Shown piece by piece: positions 23,701 through 38,700 of a DNA stretch of 64,000 nt. Positions within the stretch are counted from its first letter, which is position 1, and the number at the start of each line of letters is the position of its first letter. Position numbers and translations under genes: made by a program. Source of the stretch: Salvator merianae (taxonomy: Eukaryota; Chordata; Lepidosauria; Squamata; Teiidae); the NCBI GenBank assembly GCA_003586115.2, contig QVOM02000034.1:12007730-12071729 (forward strand), in the 5' to 3' direction. The notes under the pieces are model-generated. The model was not told the origin of the DNA and made no database searches. It saw nothing but the letters and a program-made list of their open reading frames with translations.

Positions 23701-26700
23701 TTTTCTTTCAGGCTCTACCATGGTCTAGCAGTTATTACAAGGACACACGATGCCTCTAGCAATTTACAACCACATCAGAGTACTGGGCTGAGAGAAAATG
23801 TTTAAACCTTGCCGTCTACCACAGGAAGTATCTACTTCCATCCTTTGGCCACTAAAGATTAGCAGATTTCAGGAGCCACTTAAAATTGCCTAGAGGGTCA
23901 AAGTGGGCTTTCTGATTCATGTAATGCAGTTCTTCCATTCTTGGGAACCCCAGTTATGCAAACCACAATGGGGGTATTAGAAATGAATGCTGGTTTCCCT
24001 AAGCCAGAACAGATAAAAGGAAGTATTTTTCACATAGTGTGCAATTAAGCTTTGAAATTGTCTACCTCAAGATATGCATTGACTATCAGCTTTGAAGGCT
24101 TCAGAAAGGGTTTGGACCTGTTCATGATGGATAGGTTGCCAGTCCTGATGGCTATGGGACTTCATCTGACATAGGAGGCACTACTACTTCTGCAGGGGGG
24201 CTGCTGGGAAACTGTGAGCAGGGCAAGGTGTGCTATTATGACCTGTCCTCAAGATTCATTGTGTAGCTAGTTGGCCACTGTGAGAACAGGCTGGACTAGA
24301 TGGGCTACTGGTTCAGTCTATCACAGCATTACTTATGTTCTTACATTATGTTCTTTCCATAGCCAGCAATGCTCCCCATGATGTGATACTGGCTAGCATA
24401 CGTTTGCACTAGTCAAGGTAGATCACATATTAGTGACTGCGTATGAACAAACTATGCTGACTGAATTCATGTTATACAATGGACAACTCTAATGCACTGC
24501 ATAATGCCCCTTCTGCTCAGCTCAGCAAGAGGCCAGAATGTCTAAATGCCAAATTTCTATGATGTCCTTCCACTCTTCTCCAAAATTTGGTTCAGTACAT
24601 CTAAGATTTCACATAGCATTTCAGGCTGATTGCCACACATTGTTCAGGCTAATCTCTGCAAACCCAAGCCAACGTTTCCCAAACTACCTGCTGCTCTGGA
24701 CTCTAGGCTACATTTCCCATAATCCTTGACATTAACTAAAGTGGCTAAGGCTAATAAGGAGGTGGAATTCAGAACATCGAGAGAAACGTTCCCTACCCTA
24801 GATGACACCCAAGACTGTCTATGGATATTCTATACAGCAACAACAAAAACAAAAATCCCAAAGCAAAGCTCTGAAGACACAACTTATATGAGAACAGCAG
24901 GGAAGTGTAAAGGAGATGATAATCCAGAACAGGAAGACAACAACTGGACTATGTTAGGAAGTTGTAAGAAAACAGAGTGAATTTGTTTCAAGTTAAGCAA
25001 ACAATTCATGGAACCCATAAAAAAGAATTTGCCCAGAAGAGTTTGGCCCTGAGCGATACTGCAGGCAGCAGAACTAGCAACAGTTCTGGAAATGAAGACA
25101 AAAAGGTTGTTAGGCAACACAGCTCAAGATACAATCTGTTGAAAACAGAAAAAAAAAAAGAGAAGCCTTTCTGCCAAATGGAGACAACTGCCTGTGTATC
25201 TGCTTAGCTTTAGAAATAATAATAATAAAACCTCTCTGTCTCTGTCTCAATGATACGAACTAAAAGGGAAACGTGTTCTTACAGAATACAAAACTAGACA
25301 TGTTTAGTTGTGAATCACATTTAAAGCCAATCCACTGAGTTGTAAAGGGCAGATCCTGCAGTGCAACTGAAAATCTTAGCTAGTTAACCAGGAATTTGCA
25401 AGCTTGGATATTCTGTAGGCTTCCAGGCTAATCAGCTTTTCCTTAGAGAGACAGAAAGCTTAAAATGGCAAATTAAACTTCACTGAAGAAGCTGAGCGGC
25501 ATTAGGAACGGGTTAATAGAGCAACAAGTTGGCTTTTCTTTTAGTTTAATGTTCCACAGATGCTCGCCATGGAAGGCATAAACTCCCACTCCTGCTGCAG
25601 CATCCCTTTGCAAAGCTCCTGTGGCTAAGTAGAAGAATTCCAACCAAGGTGGTGACAGAGACAACAGATTAAAACCCACTCCCCTCACCACAGTTTTGAG
25701 TTGGCTGGCTCCTTGGGAAGAACAATGAAGATATGCAATGGCAACTACATGACAATCTGGCTTAGTTGCTGGGCAGTTAAGTCCAGGGTCCTTTCTGTCC
25801 CAGGCCTTATTCCAGATTATATCCCAGAATAGGGCCCTGCCATCCACATGCTGGTGCAGACTACAGCAGGCTGATGACACTAAATTATTCAGGATAGCAA
25901 ACACTGAAAGAGATTGTAAAGAGCTCCAGAGGGATCTCTTGACATTGCGTGAGTGGGCAGAGAAGTGGTAATGTGCAAAGTGATGCACATTGGGGCAAAG
26001 AACCCCAATTACACCTATAAACTGATGGGGTCTGAGCTTTCTGTGACAAACAAGGAAAGGAATCTCAGGCTTCTGTTTGACAGCTTAATGAAGGTATCCA
26101 ACCAGTGTGCAGTAGCAGTGCAAAATGCAAATTCAATGCTAGGGGTGATTAGGAAGGGAAGAAAAAATAAGTCAGCAAGAGTCACTATGCCTCTTTAAAA
26201 GCCTACAGTGAGGCCAAATTTGGAATATTGTGTGCAATTCTGATCACCATAACTCAGAAAGGATATTGTAGAACAGAAAAAGGGCAAAATAGGGAAACCA
26301 GTAAGATCAAGGGGCTGGAATACCTTCATTACAAACTCAGGCTTCAACATCTAGAACTCTTTTGCCTTGAAAGTGTTTAACAGGTGACCTGACTGAAGTA
26401 TATAAAATCATGCATAGTGTGGAAAAGGTGGATAGAGAAAAATTATTTCCACTATCACACATTAGAACCAGTGGGCACTCTCTGAAGCTGATGGGCAGAA
26501 GAATTAGGACTCCCAAGGGGAAGTATTTTTTCACCCAGACGGTCATTAGTCTATGGAATTTACTAACAGAAGAGGTGGTGACAGCAACCAACCTGGACAG
26601 CTTTAAGAAAGGGTTAGACAAATTCATGGAGGTCAGATGGATCAATGACTACTAGAATGGATGCCTAGGTACTGCCTCCAGGTTGGTGAGACAGGCAGGG

Positions 26701-29700
26701 TGCCTCTTAAGGACATTTGCAGAGAATCAAGTGCAGGTGAAGGTTTTGCCTTTGTCTTCTGTTTGAGGATGCCCAGAAGCAATTGGTGGATCCCTGTGTG
26801 AGATAAGATGCTGGATTGAATGGGCCGTGGCCTGATCCAGCAGGGCTCCTCTTATGTTTGTATACAACTACTACTCCTAGCATCCAACTTCCAGGATTCT
26901 GGCCTGGATGCTGAAATTCAAGAATATCTTGAGGGCTGTTGCTGCATTAACCTTCCTAAGAATTCCCAGTAAGCTTGACAGGCATTCCTTACTTGCAGGG
27001 CTCTCTCATAATACTCTACAGCATTTGAAATGATGTTTTATCTGCCTAACTTCCCAAGTACAGAAGCCAAAATGAGTTCAGCCCAGAAGTTCAATGTCTG
27101 CCCAACTGGAAGGGCAAACAAATGTTAAAAACATGGATGCATCAACAACAATGTCTCGGGGAGCCTAAACTATAGCAGCTCTTATAGGAGAACAGCCAGC
27201 ATGGAAAGGGCCCCTTGCAAACAAAATAAGATGAGTCCAAGGTATCTCATGCAGGCAGAGGAAGAGAGATGCATAGAATACAAGAGCAAAAATTAAGTTT
27301 AGCCGCCATCTGGATGCTCTAAAAGCAGCCATCCAGCCATTCATTCTTCTGGGCACACGGCTTATGCCACAGCAGTAATACCCTCAAGCTCTTACAACAT
27401 TGCGGTTAAATATCAAAATCTTTAACACTGCCCACTCAGAGAGCTTCAATTGACAGACACTCAATTCCGTTGCCTATAATTAAACAATCAATCATAAGAA
27501 AGATGAACTGTACTTAAATAACCGATTTTGTGCCATACAGCTAAAAATAAAAATTAAAAAAACAGAGACTGCGTCCAGCTGTTGCTTCCTTATTCTTCCT
27601 TTATTCTGGAATAAAGCATGGATATTCTGGAATATCCAAATATAGTGGAATACTTAAGCAATGCCTGGATGTAGTCTCTGTTGGGAAGCATATTTCCCAC
27701 CCCCTAGCCAGTGTGTAACTGGTGCTGTTTTGGTAAGTATCTACTTTCTACTCCTGATCATCTGCAGCTGCCTTGTGCCAGCCCAGCCAACAGATCACTC
27801 CAGTTCCGGCTGGCCTCCCCTGACTGCCACCTGCTTCCAGGTCTTTGTCCTATTGTGAGGATTATTTTACGAGCTTGAGGTATGCAGAATTTCACCTCTT
27901 TCGTATCACACACTTGGCTGTGCCCCCCTCACTTGCAGCCTTCCTTGCCACGCCAAGCAGATCTGCTGCAACAGCTACATCTCTCCCCGAGTGACACACG
28001 TGTGCACGAATGCTAAATTTCAAATTGCCCCAGCTTTTAGAAATGTCCCAGCCCATCTTGTCTGGGTGCAGAAGATGAGCAGGAGAGCAGCTGCTCTGCT
28101 TAGTATCACAAAGGGAAGCTGCCTTGGGAAATGGGCTGCCACAGGCTAAAGTGGAAAGCCAAAAAATACATGCCCCAGCTAAGGACAACAAGAAGCTACT
28201 TCTGCACAGACTTGCAAGGGACTCGTCCATGCAGACATCAGGACTCAAGCCAGGTGTAGTGGCACCTCTAACTTTCTTCTATTACAAAGCAAGAATTTCC
28301 CTTCTCATGTTATTCCTCTGGAAAAATAACAGCAAGATCTTTGGTAACCTTCAAGATGAGTTTTTATGGGTGTCCTCCAAAATACTAAGAAAGTTGGTAT
28401 TGGTATTTCTGCTAAGCTGATCACTGAGACTTTTGGGTCAACACCTTTCTTCTAAAGGTCTAAGAGAAAGGCAGAAGTGTGAGAATATGAAAACTGGGGG
28501 GGGGGGCAGATATTCAAATTCACACATACCCCAGTGTTATAGGATTTAATAACCCAAGGTGCTACTTTAATAGATATGCTTTGCCATCATGCCTATTAAT
28601 TATCTTAATCTACACACACAGAACATTTTTTTTTTTTATTCCTTCCAAAGTTTACAGTCTTAGGGGCTCAAGGAATGCCGGTCCAGTGCCGACAATAGTT
28701 CTGCCAATTGCTCCAACAAGACAATAATAGAATTAACCACCAAACATGTGTTGCCTGGGAGAGCTCCCGACACCATTAGGACAGAGGGCCCCGTACTCGC
28801 CAAGAGCGGTCGGGCAAACAATCCTAGCACTGCCAACCTGCATGCCGCATGATTAAAACCACTGCTGGAAGAGAATGCAGCTAAATGCTTGTTTACTGAT
28901 GCTTGCACACAACAGTTATATATATATATTTATCTCCCTACCCCCTGCTGCCTTCCCTTCTTTCTCTGGTCTCCTGGCAACCAATAAATAATTTATAATG
29001 TTTATTGTCATATGTTCCGAGTGCAGCCTTGGTAGTTTGCGCTGGTGAAACTGAAGTCCAAGAACTGGAACACTGCCTGCTTCGAGGCTAGGGGTGCATG
29101 GAAGCGTTCTTCTATGTTCTAAAGTTCACTGGAAAAAAGAAAAAAGGCAAGGCAGAAGGCATTCCGCGCAAGCCCACCTACCAAATGTGCCTTGATCACA
29201 CAGCTGAAACTAAACATAGAGGATTCCATTGATATCCAAAACACAACCAGAAAACTGAAGAATCCCGTCCAAACAAAAGCGGACTTCAATATCCAAAACC
29301 TGGCCAGTCCAAAACACATCCGATTGTGCATCCAGATTCCAAGCATAGAGGACCAAATGACGCAACGCTCACGGACCTGCCACAAAGGTCACGGCTGCAT
29401 GCTTTCTGTTGCTAGCATCTGACACATGGAAAGACGCTGCCCCTGTAAGTGAAGGACCACTGAAGTGTTCAGTCCACATCCACCCACTGATCCACACTGT
29501 GAATTCCGTAAAGATATACGCTGGGGGCACTGCAGTAAAGAACTGAAACACAAACACCAAGACCTGTGCAGACATGCACTGGAGGATCCAGAAAGTTGTA
29601 TTTAAACATGAAACACCTGCATACATTTGAGTTTGATGGCCAGAAAAGCAGTTGCTGGGGGGTGGAGCAAGAGAATGTACAGCACTTCCTCCCAGCTGCC

Positions 29701-32700
29701 ATTTCTCTGTTGCTAGCTTCTAGATTACAATTACACTCGTTTGCACATAACGTATAGGTTGCATTTATCATTGGAGCTTACTACAGAGATGCTTTTTACA
29801 AGAGTGTCCCCTGAGGAAACATTCCCCTTTCCTTAATTTTTTGACACACCTAAGTGTGTCAATGCCTTAATGCTCCCGAGCTACTCCAAGGATCCAACCC
29901 ACCAGTAGTAGCAGAAATAGTGCAACAACTTAGTCCAGAGGAATTTCCATGTGCGCCGCAAAGGATCAAAAATACAGCTTCAAAAGCAGCACCAATTCAT
30001 GGGAAGATCAGTCAGTCAAGGGGTACTAGCCAGGACAACCGTGTGGCTATCTCCAATAGAGGCGATATATCTCTGAGGGCCAGCTACTGGGAGGCTGTGA
30101 GCAGGGCAAACCGGGCACATGTCTTGCCAGGGGGTTTACATGTGCAACTGGATGGCACTATGAGAACAGGCTGCTGAACTAGATGGGCCACTGACCTAAT
30201 CCAGAATATGTATGTTCTAATGCCGTCGCCTGACTGTCAGGGGTTCCAAGAAAAGCTTGTACAGTTGTCTTTAAAAACAAAGGCCGGGGGGAAGAACCTG
30301 AATCTTGCTCAGGATTAAAGTCAGGCAAAAACGGCAACATGGCTCAGGAAAGGCTGGAAAAGGCAAGGTGGCATGGCCAAAGCGGCCGCTGGACTCCTCC
30401 GCTCTCACTTCTGCTAGCCTGAGCCCCACTGGTGTTCTAGCGCCCCTCCTGAGCTGTTCTCACTCTTTCACAGGTTTTCTTGAGACGCCTGTAACAGGAG
30501 CAGTGACTCTTTCTCCCGAAAGGCCCAAGCGAGCAGCCGCAAAACAGTACTGGGATCTCCTGACTTGAGAAAACCCACAGCTGGTACCCAAGACCCCAAT
30601 GCCCAGTCTCCACTCTGCCCAGCCCAGCAAAAAGGAAGTCTTGCTGATTGAAACCGCAAGAGGGTTAGATTACCTCCTTAATTCCCATGCAATTCCTGGC
30701 TCTGAAAAAGAGCACTTTTTTTTTTTTTTAGCAACCAAAACACTTGCCTGGCTGTTAAAGAGTTCTGAAGAGGCTTCCAGCACAGTGTCAGGCTATATTC
30801 AACAAGGACGCCAATGCAGCTCCAAAGTCTCAGAACAGGCAACTGCACAAGGCACCCAAAGGCCAGGATGACAGATTTACTGCCCATCATGAAGGTACGC
30901 TAGGACAGTTCTAGGCTAAGAGGAACAAGTCCCAATGCTCTGAGAACAGAGGAGGCTTTCAGAGAGGTGTGAGTGGTAGAACTACAGAATCTTTGAAACA
31001 GGAAAGGAAATATGCAGGTCAGGAATATATTTTTTTTAAAAAAGAAAGAAAGAAAAATCTGTCTACTTTGCAGGCAGGTGCAAGTTCATGCTGTTTCAGG
31101 GTCAGACACAGATATTTTGAGCTGCATCTGACAAGATGGAAAGTTCTTCCTAACAACAAAAGTCATCATCATATCATCCTGATCACACCATGATCTTATT
31201 ATATGTGGGAGTACAGTCAATAACAGTTTGAGAAAGTCTAAACCACTTCAAACAGTTCACTAAGCTGATATCATTTGGAACAATTTGCCCTGGGTTTTCA
31301 TAGCTATTCCCTTACGATTATGGTAAATAATTATGGAATCTATTTCTCCTCTCCCTTAAGCCTCCGGGCTTGACCAACAATAGCAGACACCCTATGTGGA
31401 CTTTGGTTACTCTTATCTACTTGCTGAAAACTGCTCTAAGGAGTATTCCATGAAGTCACAGAAGCATAATTCACTAAAGAAGCAATTCTGGCAGGTTTAC
31501 AGAGCTAGTTTTTAATCTATTTATTGGATGGTTAACTGGGAAATGGAGATCCTTTGTTGTGGTTTTCCTCCTGATATTATACTACAAACTGTATAATCCA
31601 AGTGAGATCCACCAACAATCAATTTTAAGCTAACCCCAACTTCACGATCCTTAGTTGCTAAACAAAAAGAAATGATGCTAAAAATATTAGGGAGATAGTA
31701 CAGGACCCCAGTCCAAATAATGTATGTAAGTAAAAACTAGAATACACTGTGCTGACATGATTGTGGCAAGAGGGATACTAATTTACGTATGTGCTGAGGT
31801 TGTGCAGAAGTCTAGTTGTTTTGGGGAAAAAAGCAGGTGAAGAAATTACAAAAATAGCTAAAGGGAATATAGAATATATACAAGAACTTTATATCTTGCA
31901 ATTATTTAGGGGAAATCATTTGAATCTTCGATCGAAAGAGTGGATAAAAAAAGTTGTTAATGGCAGCAAAAGCAGTAATTGCACTGGGCAAGAAAGAAAC
32001 AAAGACAGATTCTAGGGGCCCGTTTGCACTTTAGTGCTACTGATCAATCAGATGCTCACAAGCGCTGTGCGTCCACATTTTGTGGAGCCCCTAGCAGTCA
32101 GGAGCTTATAGATGCTCCCAATCGCTACTAGCTGTGGACAACAAAATTGTTGCCCACAGCTGGACTGAGAGCAGTTGGACTGCTCCCAGTATACAGTGTT
32201 CGCACCCACTTCCGGCTGCAAATGCTGCAGACTGCAGTGCGGCTGCGTAATCACATGCCGCATCCCCGGGTACCATGGCAGTGGCTAGATGTTTCTGTGG
32301 CCATTGTCATGGCAGGTGGCCTGGCATTTGCACTACAACTGCTGGAAGTCTGTTTCCTGGTTGTTCTAGCCCTTGGATGGCTGCCGCACCGCGGGGACTG
32401 TTCCACCTTAGAATGGTCAGATTCAACCATTCCAAGGTGGAAAGTGCGAAAAGGCCCTAGATAATTGGCATACATATCTGTGGGAATATTTACTATTTGA
32501 TATTATTAAAGACAAGAGACAAAAAACTGAGTGGAATTGTACCAAGGAGCACAGTGAAACAAGTCTGGGGAAATTTTTTTGCAATATTTAAAGGAATATG
32601 ATACCAAAGGCTGGATACTATCAATGGTCACAGATTTTCTAAAGATAAATAGATAAAATTTTATTGATAAGTATGATGACTAATTCATAACATAACATGC

Positions 32701-35700
32701 ATAGACATTCACAAAAAGGCACAAGAGGAACAAAAGTTGAGCAATGGCAAGTTGAAATTGCATAAAGCATTTCTCCCATCATGCTAGTTCATAAATACTC
32801 AACCCCCTTGCAATCCACCTCAATCTGTTCAAGGTGAAGTTTTCTTATTTAAGTGTAACCCTTTTAGTTATGGGTGGATTTGATCCCTGCAAAAGGAGAA
32901 GGACTTTGGCATTAGAGTCCCAGAATTTCCTTTTTCCCAGAAACAGAGTTAGATGTTTTCCTCTTGCAGAAGCGTACAAGTTGCAAGTGAGTGGTATATG
33001 GCCTCTGTCTTTGATTTCTTTCCTTGTATGGGATGTGTAGAAATTTTCCTGCTTTGGCCATGCAGTCCAATTGTTTGAAACGGATGCGGGTGAAAATTCT
33101 TCTTGAATGAGGCTCGATATTAGTGTATAGATATTTCTCCTGATGGAATATCAACTTAGTTTATGCTAGCTATTTTAGTGACTTGTCATTGGCTAGTTTA
33201 GCTGATTTTCTAAAGGGTAACTGAAAAGTGAAATGAAAAATATAATTACATCTTAAATCTACAGTACCCAGTGGGGCAGAAAGGAGGGGATTGCAGAGAG
33301 AGTGAGGGGAGGATGTGGAGAAGATTTCTTATGTAAATATATTAATTGTCAATTAAAAAAAAGACCCTTGTTGTTGCTTGTCCACAACTTCTATTATCCC
33401 AGCAAACACGGCCAAAAGTCAGAAAAGATGCTGGCTCACATCCAAGAATGCAGGGGATCCTCCAATTAATCTCAACTGGGACAGGACCGAACACAGTAAA
33501 AAGCTCCACCAAAAAAATCTATATTTCTGTACGTTGTAAAAGAGAACATAGAAATCCCCATTTTCAGTTCAGTTCTAGGATGTCTGCATGCATTACCAAA
33601 AGACTTGACAACTGAGAAATTCTGTCCCAAAATGCAAAGCAACAGAAAACACTGCAAGGTTCTTGTTATCAGTATCAACAGTCCTTCCCTTCTACTAGAA
33701 TCTACTGGGGGCAGGGAGGATTTTTTTTAGAGCGTATAATGCAGCGTTTCTTTTTCTGCACAAAGCACCACACCGCGTGTTGCGTGCTTGAGGAGACACT
33801 GTCAAAATGCATCCCAAACAGGGACTGGAAAGTGAAAAGAACAGTGTTTTACGAGCAGGCGTCACACAGGTGACAAGACTGGCTCTTGCTATTCTGCCAC
33901 CTCACGCAGCCATAAATCTTGAAAATCATAAACTCGAGGCAGGTTTGTAACCTAAAGCAGAAAGGCTGTAGGGAGGAAAAGGAAGCCGGCCTATGTGTGA
34001 AGAACAGGAAAAACGATTAAATATTAATTCCTGCTGGCAAAGAAAAAACAACACATTGTCCCTGAAAACCGGAGGCTTTCCAAAACTTTTTTTTTTTTTT
34101 TTTAAATAAAAAGCAGAACTACCTTTTCTTAAGTTCTTTAAGAACTACTCAGCCTCCAACATTCACTTTCGGAAAACAGATTTTGGAAGGAAATAAAAAA
34201 AGAAGAAAGAAACGACATCAATCATTAAACAGTTAAATGAAGGTTGCATGACAGATGCTATAGTTCTCTCAGTGAACACTTGTCTTTTTCCAGAGCAGCT
34301 GCCAGTTCCTATTAGGTGCATAAAAAGAGGATGTTTAGGGCTGGGGAGGGATGGGATATTCTATTGAAAACAGAAAACAATAGTTCACTTCTGTAGACTC
34401 CCAAAGTCCCGTGTAACATCTGTCCAGAAACAGTTTTTGACCTAATGTTTCTTTCACTGAATATTAAACCCTGTATCTAAATGCAATTTATTTTCTGGGC
34501 TGGAATGCCTATATAGGCCAGAAGCAGAAGGGTCACCATCCTCAGCAGAAGCTCTCCTGCCTGATTAAATTAGACCTGTGCCCCTAAACAAAGCAAAAGC
34601 AGAAAGACCCCTCGCCTGGATTTGATGACGTCTGCTTGAAAAGGACTTCCAACAAAACAAGAAATGCTATAATTCTTCACAGCTCTAAATCATTCCAATG
34701 CAGCTTTTAGAAGTAGACTCTTCAGAGCGTCCCATCCCACAGAAAGCAAAAGCAATCAAGAATTCTACAAGGAAATAATTTCAGCTCTCCACACAGGGTA
34801 AAGAACAGAAGCACACTCCTTGTGTATGTGGAAATTCTGAGCAACTCCACATGGGTATGTTAACTGGATTCATCGTTACGGCCACGATTTTCCTTGCAGG
34901 ACACAGTTTCCTGCAGCACAAGAACCACTGGATTCTCTTCTCCTATCCAGCATACAAACTTGACCAAGCAAAGGAAGAACGTTTGTGAAGGACACGTCCG
35001 GTCCTCCTCCCATTCTACTAGCCCTGATAACACAAGGGTGGGGAGGAAATGGGTTGGAGCCCAAGGGAGGGGTATCTCCTCTGAGCATTGCTGGGATCCC
35101 TTCCCATACATACTGGGGAAAGAGGTGGCTGGAGCAAGAGGGTGTTAATGGAACGCCCTTCATGGGCTTTGTCTGAAGTTCAACAAGGCATCAGAAAATC
35201 ACCAGCACCATATGGAGAACAAATGAAGTCTGGCCTGCAGCTGGGGAACTTTCATAGCTGCTAATAACAGTACCCATCAAGGTACAATAAACTGAAATAC
35301 ACCACAAAGCCCCTGGAAACTTTTATCAGAAAAACTGAGTACTAGAAACCTTAAGCAATTCAGGAAAAGCTGGCTGCTAATGATTTTTATAACAAAAAGA
35401 AATAGTGCTTACCCAAAGGGTCTCTGAATGAGTGCTGGGTGCAACTGCTGAACCCCTAAGGCAAAACCTAGAGAAAAAAAATGATGTGCAGTATTAGCCT
35501 GTTTTAACAACTGTAAGCTCATACAAAAGTACAGTCCAGGATACTTTGATCAGAAGGTCCATCACATTTATGATGGTTTAGGGTGTGATCAGATGGGCTA
35601 ATTCGGGCGACTTCCAGTCGCTCAGAGGGCGGGCATTCCAAACTGGCGAGCTAATTCGGGCGACTTCCGGTCGACTTCCGGTCGCTCAGAGGGCGGGCAT

Positions 35701-38700
35701 GCCAAACTGGAAGCTCGTAACTTCATCTTCACGTCGCCCCGAGGTCCCGTCGCAGCGACTTTTCCTACAGTCGCTTCTCAGTAGCTCTCGGAGCGACGCT
35801 TTTTCCGAACGCTCGTAGCTGGCAGAAAAGTCGCTGCCACGGGGCCTCGGGGCGACGTGAAGATGATCCGTTTGGAATGCCCGCCCTCTGAGCGACCGGA
35901 ATTCGCCCGAATTAGCCCGTCTGATCACACCCTTAGTTTCACTTCATTAATACCTCCCGAGACCCTCTGACAACTTGTTTTCAGATTCCAATGGGACAGC
36001 TGCTTTAGGCTGCAACTCGAAACAAAAGAATCTTGTAATGCCTTAAAGGCAGACAAATGAGTTATATCATAAGCTTCTGGGTAGAAATATTCCCCACCCC
36101 ACGCAAAACTCCCTCTTCCTACACAAATACATAGCTATAATTCTCCACTCCAAATTGCTAATAACAGTTTGGTGACCTAACATGGACTCAGCACCGGTTT
36201 ACTTGATACATTCCTATTCTTATTAGAAAAAACAAGATTTTTGGTTTGTTTAATTTGCTTTGATGAATTTGTGGCTTAAGTGACTTTTTGCTTGAATTCA
36301 GAGGAAAAGTTTTACCCTCCTGATGGATATGCTGATAATTCAACACCTGTAGTTCCTGACTAGTAAACAACTGGGAGTATTAATGATTAGGAGTAATCTC
36401 CAAGAGCAGCTGAAATTGTTAATTGCTTCATTTTCAACAGATGTAAATCATTAGGTATCCTCAGGAGCCCGTCTGTTCTTTGATTTTGGTAGGTATAAAA
36501 GATAAGCCTTTGTTCCATAAACTTTTTTCCACATTATTCAGAGGCAGAACCTCTGCCTGGGTGTGTTGCCCCCCCCCCACGTTTGTTTTCTTCTTCTGCC
36601 AAGTTCAGAGTTTTATGCTTTAGCTCTGCACTAAACCTGAATGCTCTTGCACACTAAGGTTTTTGCACACAGCACTATGCTTAGGGGAATGGGTGAAAAT
36701 ATAAATAATTTTCTGTTTTAGCTGTTTCAAACACAATGCGTTTTGCCTTATCAGTGACCAATTCCGTATCATTACTGCATCACACAGCTTGCATATTCAA
36801 TTTTAACACACAGTTTGCCAATAAATCCAAACCAGAAAACTGTGGTTTGCACCCATCTCCTGACCTAGATCTGAAAACTGGTTTGCGAGGGAAGCGCAAG
36901 CCAGTTTGCCAGTTACAAGAAAAGGCAATGCAGAGATAGACTTAATAATGAAACAAGGGAGGTAAAACACCAGCAGTGGCTTGTGGTTAAAAGCCTCACT
37001 TTGATTTTTAACAAACCACATTTTTGAGATCAAAATGCAATCCAGGGAGATAAAAAAGAAGCTTCCAACCAGGGTCTCGCCTCTCCCTCTGGTCCCAACT
37101 GTGACATGCTACTGCAAAACGCACAAACACATTTGCTTAGTAGATCTGAACTGGTCCACTGTAATTTATCCCTCTATTACCAACCTAACCATGGTGGCTC
37201 AGAAGACCCACAGAGATCAATGATGTTGAAACCCAGAAAAGTAAGGCTAAGACTGCAGTCCTAACAAATTATTTGTTAAGTTCCACAATACCTCCCTGCT
37301 GCCTGTCCCAAATTCTACTATGCAGTTAAAGGCAACAGTAAGAGGAATAACACCACCCGTGTTTCCTCTTAAAATTAAGCCCCTACACTAAAATATTAAC
37401 ATCTGAATTTAGTTTTGAGTTAAACAGAAACATTTTAAAGTGCAGCTGAAAATGGCTCACTTCAGACAAATTAGTCCTCCATTAATTTGGACTCTCTCCT
37501 TCAATCTCTCTCCACCCTCGCTCATTTGCTTTCATCCACAATTCATCTGGTGGTTAGAGCCAGTTATGGTCTATGCCAGGGCCACTCAACTTACAGCCTT
37601 CCAGAGGTTCCTGAACTACAACTCCCAGCATTCCCAGACAGTGGGGCTGCCATGGAATGCTGGGACATCTGAACCCTAGCCTAAGCCAAGCATGAGGAGG
37701 AAAATCCTCGCGCAAGAAGAAAGCCGACACATGCTGCAGTACTGCCAACCCATAGTGAGCCCCTGAAACATTTCAGTCAGGTCCAGCTTTTATTCATAGT
37801 TCTATAATTGCTCCTGCAATCCAAAGAGGCTGCCAAGCAAGTGACTTGTCCGTACACAGACAGGCCACTTGGCAGCCAGGAACTGGCACGTATGTGATTG
37901 CATGAGTTGCCATCGCCTTTCATTGCCTCAGTTCCTCTCGCGCTTGCCAAGAAATTGCCAATGGCTTTGAAAACCTTATTTTGGCAAGAACAACAAAAAA
38001 TAAGCTTAGCATGCAGGGGTTGGGGGAGTGCAGTATGAGCTTGCTGAGTGCAGAATATATACAGCCCTATTTTTAACATCCTCCTCAAATATAAGAGGAG
38101 CCCTACTGGATCAGGCCACAGCCCACGTCGTCCAGGATCTTGTCTCACACAGGGGCCCACCAATTGCTTCTGGGCATTCTCAAGCAAAAGACAAAGGCAA
38201 AAACTTCACCTGTTCTCAATTTCCTGCAAATGACCTTAGGAGGCAATATCGAGTCGTCCATTCCGGTAGCCACTGATACACTGTCCTCCATGAATTTGTT
38301 TAAAGCTATCCAGGCTGGTTGCTGTCACTACTACTTCTGGTAGTAAATTCCATAAGGTGAAAAAATACTTCCCCTCGTCAGTCCTAACTCCTCTTCCCAT
38401 CAACCCCAAATCTACAAAGACCTTGCACTAATTTTAGAACAAGCTTGGCTAGACGGAGAAAGAAGAGAGATATTCCTCACCAGTTTGTATGCTCCTGGGT
38501 TTTGCTCCGAGATATGCAAGGTTGACATTTGCTTTCCGTCCATCAATGATCGGGTTAGGATCCTTGCATGCTCTCTCAGCTGCAGCTCGGTCAGTCATGG
38601 TCACCTAGAACAAACCACAAATTATGTTTGTAGGCAGGGATCACCAAGAGATACTATTTTATGTGCCTCCATCTTCGTAGGCATTTGCACAAGAAGTGTT

